Shown: positions 58,527-64,000 of the stretch, piece by piece
Layout of the letters: each line of letters starts with the position of its first letter
Numbering within the stretch: the first letter of the stretch is position 1
Source of the DNA: Polaromonas sp. AET17H-212
GTDB lineage: Bacteria; Pseudomonadota; Gammaproteobacteria; Burkholderiales; Burkholderiaceae_C
Direction: 5' to 3'
Length of the DNA stretch: 64,000 bases
Assembly (NCBI RefSeq): GCF_002379085.1
Contig: NZ_NBZW01000021.1
Coordinates: 20,221-84,220, forward strand
The notes under the pieces: generated by a model
The model's database searches: none
Told to the model about the DNA's origin: nothing
The model's input: the letters and a program-made list of their open reading frames with translations, nothing else
Translations under genes and position numbers: made by a program

Positions 58527-59702
58527 TTGCAGGCCCTGATTGCCGGCGGCGGCATAGGCGGACTGGCGGCGGCGCTCGCGGTGTCGCGCGCCGGCTGGGA
58601 CGCGCGCCTGTACGAACGCGCCCCGGCGTTCAGCGAGGTGGGTGCCGGCATCCAGCTCGGCCCGAATGTCGTCAAGGTGTTGCATGGCTGGGGCCTGGCC
58701 GATGCGCTGGCCGGCGTGGCGGCTTTTCCTGAACGCCTGGAAGTGCGCAGCGCGCTGACCGGCGACACCCTGGGTGTGCTGCGGCTCGGTGCCGTGATGG
58801 CGCAGCGTTACGGCGCGCCCTACGCCACGGTACACCGCGCCGACCTGCATGGCCTGCTGCTGCACGCGGTGCAGCAGGCCGGTGTGGCGCCCAAGCTCAA
58901 CCGGACCCTGAACCGGTTCACGCAGAGCCCGGAGGCCGTGACCGTGCAAAGTGGTGACGACCCGCCCGTGGAGGGTGAGGTGCTGGTCGGCGCCGACGGG
59001 TTGTGGAGCCCGGTGCGCCAGTGGCTGCTGGGCGACGGACCACCGCGTGTCACCGGCCATGTGGCCTACCGCGCGCTGCTGCCGCAGGCCGAGCTGCCCG
59101 AAACCCTGCGTTCCAGCCAGGTCACGGCCTGGCTGGGACCGAAGCTGCATGTGGTGCAGTACCCGGTGTGCGGCGGCAAGTCGCTCAACGTGGTCGGCAT
59201 TGTCGAGGGTCGTGCCGGAGGCGATCTGGACAACTGGGACCAGGGCACCGACGGCGCCGGCCTGCACGCTGCGCTGGCCGGCAGCTGCGCGCCGCTGCAG
59301 GACCTGGTGCGCGCCATTCCCGCCTGGCGGCTCTGGGCGCTGTGCGACCGCCCGCCCATGCGGGGTGCGTACCAGCACGCGCTGGGCCGTGTCGCCCTGC
59401 TCGGCGACGCGGCGCACCCCATGCGTCCCTACCTGGCCCAGGGCGCGGGCATGGCCATCGAAGACGCCGCCGAACTCGGGCGCGTGTTGGCGCAGGCGCT
59501 GGACCCGGCTTTCGACGTGCCGACGCTGCTGGGCCGCTACGCGCTGAATCGCTGGCAACGCAATGCCCGGGTGCAGGCACGCGCCATCCGCAACGGGCAG
59601 ATTTTTCATGCGAGCGGGGCGGTGCGGCTGGGGCGCGATGCGTCGATGAAACTGCTGGGCGAGCGCCTGCTGGATCTGCCCTGGTTGTATGGCGGGCCTT
59701 GA
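58527..59702 (+). CDS. FAD-dependent aromatic-ring monooxygenase, salicylate hydroxylase-like
   Basis: The 391-residue group A flavoprotein monooxygenase shows GGGIGGLAAALAVSRAGW (FAD fold), the NAD(P)H/FAD motif VGADGLWSPVR and the second FAD motif LLGDAAHPMRPYLAQGAG. The start is TTG at 58527 with CGGAGGA six bases upstream. The substrate is not readable. Its position close to the kynurenine operon suggests, but does not show, action on an aromatic amine or acid. Confidence 0.88.
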   Translation: MQALIAGGGIGGLAAALAVSRAGWDARLYERAPAFSEVGAGIQLGPNVVKVLHGWGLADALAGVAAFPERLEVRSALTGDTLGVLRLGAVMAQRYGAPYATVHRADLHGLLLHAVQQAGVAPKLNRTLNRFTQSPEAVTVQSGDDPPVEGEVLVGADGLWSPVRQWLLGDGPPRVTGHVAYRALLPQAELPETLRSSQVTAWLGPKLHVVQYPVCGGKSLNVVGIVEGRAGGDLDNWDQGTDGAGLHAALAGSCAPLQDLVRAIPAWRLWALCDRPPMRGAYQHALGRVALLGDAAHPMRPYLAQGAGMAIEDAAELGRVLAQALDPAFDVPTLLGRYALNRWQRNARVQARAIRNGQIFHASGAVRLGRDASMKLLGERLLDLPWLYGGP

Positions 59703-59705
59703 AGT

Positions 59706-59762
59706 GCTACTGAATTTGTAGCTGCTTGCGCAGACTGTACCTGGGTTGCAGGCCTGTTTGAT
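59706..59762 (+). repeat. Dispersed palindrome-plus-tail repeat, copy J
   Basis: The core GCTACTGAATTTGTAGCT (59706-59723) starts four bases after the monooxygenase stop codon in the same sense. The tail has TACCTGGGTTGCAGGCCTGTTTGA. It fills the convergent gap to the SDR gene. Confidence 0.65.
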
Positions 59763-59824
59763 ACGAAGGTTGTGGTTGGCCTGCCAGCGGACGGAAAGGG
59801 GACCTGCGCCTTCAGCCCGGCGGA

Positions 59825-60580
59825 CTAGCCGCGTCCCACAAACGGCATCTTCGTCGCCATGATGGTCATGAACTGCACATTGGTCGCCAGCGGCAAGGCG
59901 GCCATGTGCACCACCGCGTCGGCCACATGGTTCACATCCATCAGGGGTTCGATCGCAATCTCGCCATTGGCCTGCAACACGCCCTTGGCCATGCGCGCGG
60001 CCATCTCGGTCTGGGCGTTGCCGATGTCGATCTGGCCGCAGGCGATGTCGTACTGGCGGCAGTCGAGCGAGATCGACTTGGTCAGGCCGGTGATTGCATG
60101 TTTGGTCGCGGTGTAGGGCGCCGAATGGGGGCGCGGTGCGTGCGCCGAGATCGAGCCGTTGTTGATGATGCGGCCGCCCTGCGGTGACTGCGCCTTCATC
60201 AGGCGGATCGCCTGCTGGGCGCACAGGAAGGAACCGGTCAGGTTGATGTTGACCACGGTTTGCCATTGCTCGAAGCTCAACTCCTCCATGGGCACGGCGG
60301 GCGCACCGACGCCGGCATTGTTGAACAGCAGGTCCAGGCGTCCAAAGGTCTGATGAAGCTTGTCGAAGGCCGCACGTACCGCGTCCGGGTTGCCGACATC
60401 GCAGGGCAGGGCGAGCACCCTGTCGCCGGCGGCCGAGGCCTGGGCCACCTCGTTCAACGGCTCCACGCGCCGGCCCACCAGCGCCACGCGGTAACCCTCG
60501 CGCAGCAGCGCCAGTGCCACTGCCTTGCCTATGCCGGTGCCTGCGCCGGTAACGAGTGCGACCTTGCCGTTCGATGTCAT
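59825..60580 (-). CDS. Short-chain dehydrogenase/reductase
   Basis: The 251-residue classical SDR has a Rossmann cofactor loop [12 protein letters not shown], the Ser in NGSISAHAP and the catalytic YTATK. ATG at 60580 starts [12 protein letters not shown]. The gene is divergent from kynB with a 204-bp spacer. Substrate unknown. The quality of the motif set indicates an active NAD(P)-dependent oxidoreductase. Confidence 0.92.
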   Translation of the reverse strand: MTSNGKVALVTGAGTGIGKAVALALLREGYRVALVGRRVEPLNEVAQASAAGDRVLALPCDVGNPDAVRAAFDKLHQTFGRLDLLFNNAGVGAPAVPMEELSFEQWQTVVNINLTGSFLCAQQAIRLMKAQSPQGGRIINNGSISAHAPRPHSAPYTATKHAITGLTKSISLDCRQYDIACGQIDIGNAQTEMAARMAKGVLQANGEIAIEPLMDVNHVADAVVHMAALPLATNVQFMTIMATKMPFVGRG

Positions 60581-60784
60581 GGTGAACCTTTGTCTCTTGG
60601 ATGTGAATGAAATGGCGGCTCGCCAACACATGGCGCCGCACCCTGCGAATTGTGCCCGAGCTGCACCGGCGGTGTTTGCGGCCCGCACCGGCGCCGCAGG
60701 CAACTGCTTTAGGTTTCAACTATTTTGAAAACCTGTTGGAAATTACCGACACCACGGGATTTACAGCGGTGCTACCTTTGTGCC

Positions 60785-61477
60785 ATGCGTTCCAACGTAC
60801 CTCGTTCCCGCGCCGCCCATGCTGCGGCCCCCGCCCTGAAAATCTGGGATATCTCGCCGGCCGTGGACGAGCGGGCCGCCGTGTTTCCGGGCGACGCGGC
60901 GTATTCGCAGAAGCTGCACTTTGCGCTCTCGCCCGGCTGCCCGGTCAATGTCCACACGCTCACCTTCTCGCCGCACACCGGCGCGCATGCCGACGCGCCC
61001 ATGCACTACGCCAACGGCGCGCCGGCGATTGGCGCTGTGGACCTGCTGCCCTACCTCGGCCCCTGCCGCGTGATCCATTGCCTGGACTGCGGCCCGCTGG
61101 TGGAGCCGCAGCACATCGCGCACGCGCTGGACCAGCTGCCGCCGCGCGTGCTGCTGCGCACCGCCACCGCGGCCAGCCAGTCCTGGGCATTGTTTACCGC
61201 CATTGCGCCCGCCACGCTTGCGCTGTTGGCTACTAAAAACATAACACTTGTCGGCATCGACACGCCCAGCGTGGACCCCGCCACCAGCCAGGAGCTGCCC
61301 AGCCACCAGCTGCTGCTGAAGCACGGTCTGCGTGTGCTGGAAAACCTGGTGCTCGACGAGGTGCCGGAAGGCGACTACGAGCTGATTGCCCTGCCTCTCA
61401 AACTGACAAAAGCCGACGCCTCGCCGGTTCGCGCCGTGCTGCGCGAACTGCCGGGGGGCGGCACTGGAAACCCATGA
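60785..61477 (+). CDS. kynB: Kynurenine formamidase (arylformamidase)
   Basis: KynB hydrolyses N-formylkynurenine to kynurenine, the second step of tryptophan catabolism. The 230-residue protein has the metal-binding cyclase motif [14 protein letters not shown] and [12 protein letters not shown] at 60785 is chosen; the frame is open from a TTG at 60725 but that part is not family-like. It overlaps kynU by four bases. Codons around 61229-61245 (ACT AAA AAC ATA ACA) form an AT-rich patch like the dispersed repeat's palindromic half. Confidence 0.93.
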   Translation: MRSNVPRSRAAHAAAPALKIWDISPAVDERAAVFPGDAAYSQKLHFALSPGCPVNVHTLTFSPHTGAHADAPMHYANGAPAIGAVDLLPYLGPCRVIHCLDCGPLVEPQHIAHALDQLPPRVLLRTATAASQSWALFTAIAPATLALLATKNITLVGIDTPSVDPATSQELPSHQLLLKHGLRVLENLVLDEVPEGDYELIALPLKLTKADASPVRAVLRELPGGGTGNP

Positions 61478-62751
61478 CCACACTGACCGACTGCCGCGCG
61501 CTCGACGCCCGCGACGTGCTGCGCCCGCTGCGCGACCACTTTGTGCTGCCCGAAGGAGTGATTTACCTGGACGGCAACTCCCTGGGCGTGTTGCCCAAAA
61601 GCGCGGCGGCACGGGTTGCCGAGGTCATCACGCGAGAATGGGGCCAGGACCTGATCCGCGCCTGGAACAGCGCCGGCTGGTTTACCCTGCCGCAACGCCT
61701 GGGCGACAAGATTGCGTCGCTGATTGGTGCCGGGCCGGGCGAGGTGGTCGCCACCGACAGCACCTCGGTCAACCTGTACAAGGTCCTCAGCGCGGCCCTG
61801 GGCATGGCCGCCGAAGATGCGCCAGCCAGAAAAGTCATCGTCAGTGAACGCAGCAACTTCCCGACCGATCTCTACATTGCCGAGGGGTTGTGCCGCGAGC
61901 GCGGCTACCGGCTGCAACTGGTCGAGCCTGATGACATCACCGCCGCTTTGACGCAGGACACCGCCGTGTTGCTGCTGACCCATGTGAACTACCGCACCGG
62001 CGCCATGCACGACATGGCGGCGCTGACACAAGCCGCCCACGCGGCGGGCGTTCTGGTGGTGTGGGACCTGGCGCACAGCGCCGGTGCCGTGCCGGTGGAC
62101 CTGCGGGGTGCCGACGCCGACTTTGCCGTTGGCTGCGGCTACAAATACCTCAACGGCGGCCCCGGCGCGCCGGCTTTTGTCTGGGTGCACCCGCGGCATA
62201 CCGACCGCTTCTGCCAGCCGCTGTCGGGCTGGTGGGGCCATGCCGTGCCGTTCGAGTTCACGCCCGACTACCGGCCCGCACACGGCATCACGCGTTACCT
62301 GTGCGGCACCCAGCCGATCCTGAGCCTGGCCGCGCTCGAGTGCGGGCTGGAGGTGTTCGGCGCCGCGCATGCCCTCGGTGGCATGGCTGCGCTGCGGGCC
62401 AAGTCGCTGGCCCTGACCGACCTCTTCATCATGCTGGTGGAAGAACGTTGTGCCGGCCATGGCCTGGGCCTGGCAACACCCCGCGAGCACGCACAACGCG
62501 GCTCCCAGATTTGTCTCTCGCGCAGCGAAGGCGCCTATGCCATCGTGCAGGCGCTGATTGCGCGCGGCGTGATCGGCGACTTCCGGGCCGGCTCCGGCGA
62601 CGGCCGGCATCCGGACATCCTGCGCTTCGGCTTCACGCCGCTGTACATCGGCTTCGAGGATGTCTGGCATGCCGTCGAGCATCTGAGGCAGGTGCTGGAA
62701 ACCGCCGAATGGCAGCGCCCCGAATTCAACCAGAAACACGCAGTGACCTGA
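61474..62751 (+). CDS. kynU: Kynureninase
   Basis: This PLP enzyme cleaves kynurenine to anthranilate and alanine. The 425-residue protein shows [37 protein letters not shown] (substrate/PLP Asp) and the PLP lysine in [15 protein letters not shown]. It is coupled to kynB by an ATGA overlap and precedes kynA by two bases. Anthranilate made here could feed back to tryptophan synthesis or to degradation. Confidence 0.96.
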   Translation: MTTLTDCRALDARDVLRPLRDHFVLPEGVIYLDGNSLGVLPKSAAARVAEVITREWGQDLIRAWNSAGWFTLPQRLGDKIASLIGAGPGEVVATDSTSVNLYKVLSAALGMAAEDAPARKVIVSERSNFPTDLYIAEGLCRERGYRLQLVEPDDITAALTQDTAVLLLTHVNYRTGAMHDMAALTQAAHAAGVLVVWDLAHSAGAVPVDLRGADADFAVGCGYKYLNGGPGAPAFVWVHPRHTDRFCQPLSGWWGHAVPFEFTPDYRPAHGITRYLCGTQPILSLAALECGLEVFGAAHALGGMAALRAKSLALTDLFIMLVEERCAGHGLGLATPREHAQRGSQICLSRSEGAYAIVQALIARGVIGDFRAGSGDGRHPDILRFGFTPLYIGFEDVWHAVEHLRQVLETAEWQRPEFNQKHAVT

Positions 62752-62753
62752 CC

Positions 62754-63593
62754 ATGACCACCCCCGAAAACATCGTCACCGACGAAAAGGCCAAGCTCGA
62801 TTTCAGCCGCGACATGAGTTACGGCGATTACCTGCAGCTTGACGCGATTCTGGGCGCGCAAAAACCGCTCTCACCCGCGCACGACGAGCTGCTGTTCATC
62901 ATCCAGCATCAGACCAGCGAACTCTGGATGAAGCTGATGCTGCACGAGCTGGGCGCGGCGATTGCGAACGTGGCCCGGGACGAACTCGGCGACGCCTTCA
63001 AGAAACTCGCGCGTGTCAGCCGCATCATGGAGCAGCTGGTGCACGCCTGGGACGTGCTGGCGACCATGACCCCGCCCGAATACAGCGCGATCCGGCCCTA
63101 CCTCGCCAACTCCAGCGGCTTCCAGAGTGCGCAATACCGCTGCATCGAGTTTGCCCTTGGCAACAAGAACGCCGCCATGCTCAAGCCGCACGCGCATCGT
63201 CCCGATTTGCTGGCACAGGTGCAGGCCGCCTTTGAAGCCCCCTCGCTGTACGACGAGGCCCTGCGCCTGCTGGCCCGCCGCGGCCTGGCCGTACCTGGCA
63301 GCCACACGCAGCGCGACTGGACCCAAGGCTATGTGGAAAGCGACGCGGTCGAGCAGGCCTGGCTGGTGGTCTACCGCGACCCCAAAAAGTACTTTGACCT
63401 GTACCAGCTCGGCGAAGAACTCACCGACCTCGAAGACGCGTTCAGGCTCTGGCGCTTCCGCCATGTGACGACGGTGGAACGGGTGATCGGCTTCAAGCGC
63501 GGGACGGGCGGCACCGGTGGCGTGAGTTATCTGCGCAAGATGCTCGACGTGGTGCTGTTTCCGGAGATCTGGAAACTGCGGACGGATCTGTAA
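62754..63593 (+). CDS. kynA: Tryptophan 2,3-dioxygenase
   Basis: This haem enzyme opens the indole ring of tryptophan to N-formylkynurenine, the first step of the pathway. The 279-residue protein shows [32 protein letters not shown] and the C-terminal [22 protein letters not shown] at 62754 follows the kynU stop by two bases, so kynB-kynU-kynA form one operon covering tryptophan to anthranilate. A long open frame upstream overlaps kynU and is not real. Confidence 0.96.
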   Translation: MTTPENIVTDEKAKLDFSRDMSYGDYLQLDAILGAQKPLSPAHDELLFIIQHQTSELWMKLMLHELGAAIANVARDELGDAFKKLARVSRIMEQLVHAWDVLATMTPPEYSAIRPYLANSSGFQSAQYRCIEFALGNKNAAMLKPHAHRPDLLAQVQAAFEAPSLYDEALRLLARRGLAVPGSHTQRDWTQGYVESDAVEQAWLVVYRDPKKYFDLYQLGEELTDLEDAFRLWRFRHVTTVERVIGFKRGTGGTGGVSYLRKMLDVVLFPEIWKLRTDL

Positions 63594-63594
63594 G

Positions 63595-63651
63595 TCAAAT
63601 CGGTCTTCAGCCCTTTTACTCCTTGCGCTGGCAGCTACTTAATTGATAGCA
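63595..63651 (-). repeat. Dispersed palindrome-plus-tail repeat, copy K
   Basis: The core AGCTACTTAATTGATAGC is at 63633-63650. On the minus strand the tail has GCCAGCGC, AAAAGGGCTGAAG and ends ATTTGAC beside the kynA stop codon. It is antisense to kynA. Confidence 0.6.
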
Positions 63652-63659
63652 TTTGTATT

Positions 63660-63910
63660 TCTTGTACCGTGCGGGCTGAGCTTGTCGAAGCCTGTACAAG
63701 TTTGTGAATGGGTGGGTCTTCCAGCAGGCCGGGTCTCGCCCCGGCGGGCGAGGCACTTTGTCTTTGCTTCGCCAAAGAAAGTACCCAAAAGAAAGGCGAC
63801 CCGATGGTCTGGGTCCCTCCGCTTCGCTGCGGGCAACCTGCGGTGCTCGGTAAAAGCGGGGTCTGGCTAAACTCGCCTGCGGCTCAAACAACGCCAGCCC
63901 TTGTATGCTT
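63660..63910. repeat. Likely dispersed intergenic repeats at the right end of the window
   Basis: Two blocks recall sequences that are common between genes in Burkholderiales. The first is GGGCTGAGCTTGTCGAAGCC at 63672-63691. The second is a longer block from about 63710 with CTCGCCC-CGGC-GGGCGAG, CTTTGCTTCGCCAAAG and CCGCTTCGCTGCGG hairpins. Open frames across this block on both strands lack gene-like features. Apart from these repeats, copy K and a DnaA-box-like nonamer, I see nothing in 63594-64000. Confidence 0.5.
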
Positions 63911-63955
63911 TCAAAAGGACGATTAAGAGACGCCAACAAGATTTGTTTTGGGAAG

Positions 63956-63964
63956 TTATCCACA
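63956..63964 (+). promoter_or_regulatory. Consensus DnaA box
   Basis: TTATCCACA is the exact strong DnaA-box consensus. It stands alone near the right edge, upstream of whatever gene begins beyond the window. A single box may occur by chance. Confidence 0.3.
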
Positions 63965-64000
63965 GCCCGTCAGCCCTGTGAGTCGAGAGCTCGAGGATCA

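Noticed and set aside
62061..62753. N-terminal extension of kynA overlapping kynU
   Set aside because: It is a shadow of kynU in another frame. ATG at 62754 gives the normal tryptophan dioxygenase length.
63616..63963. 115-codon minus-strand frame at the right edge, with shorter plus-strand frames in the same place
   Set aside because: It is made of repeat sequence (copy K and a second repeat block). There is no plausible start or domain.

Overview
The window is a stretch of GC-rich chromosome from a betaproteobacterium of the order Burkholderiales. Protein sequences and gene order point to the family Comamonadaceae, close to Polaromonas or Rhodoferax: lepA-lepB-DUF4845-rnc-era-recO-pdxJ-acpS-nagZ, leuCDB-asd-fimV-truA-trpFBA-accD, and gltA-sdhE-sdhBADC next to mdh and acnB. 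That placement is an inference from recalled families, not from a search. No rRNA, tRNA or CRISPR array was seen.

Layout. 1-310 is an intergenic region with DnaA-box-like repeats and a terminator. 314-8576 is a housekeeping run on the plus strand (translation factor EF-4, signal peptidase, RNase III, Era, RecO, PdxJ, AcpS, NagZ). A YgjP-type metallopeptidase and a patatin phospholipase follow. 10809-17055 is an accessory island that I read as an integron gene-cassette array without an integrase: small AT-richer plus-strand genes, each followed by an attC-like site. One cassette, a lipoprotein gene, is split by an IS256-family element, which is itself split by an IS21-family element. Target duplications of 8 bp and 4 bp and restored reading frames support both insertions. 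17119-32930 is a minus-strand run of lysS, a LON-domain protein, accD, trpA-trpB-trpF, truA, fimV, asd, leuB-leuD-leuC and a LysR regulator.

33126-45320 is a TCA-cycle district. gltA, sdhE and sdhBADC lie on the minus strand. A GntR regulator is divergent from mdh, with overlapping operator and promoter signals between them, and mdh is followed by a CitE-like lyase, a periplasmic protein and acnB. 45444-47347 holds a small acquired-looking group: a membrane protein, a HigBA toxin-antitoxin pair and a hypothetical gene. 47823-55490 carries a DHA2 drug exporter, an orphan molybdopterin oxidoreductase, a divergent XRE/MmyB-type regulator, a small membrane protein and the serine pathway pair serC-serA. 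acnA follows, then an FAD monooxygenase, an SDR oxidoreductase and the kynurenine operon kynB-kynU-kynA.

Across the window runs a short dispersed repeat. It has an 18-bp AT-centred palindrome followed by a tail of about 35-40 bp that often contains a GCCC...GGGC mini-hairpin and a T-rich end. At least eleven copies are visible. Six lie in sense orientation 2-45 nt after a stop codon, and similar patches are embedded in frame inside pdxJ, the citE-like gene and kynB.
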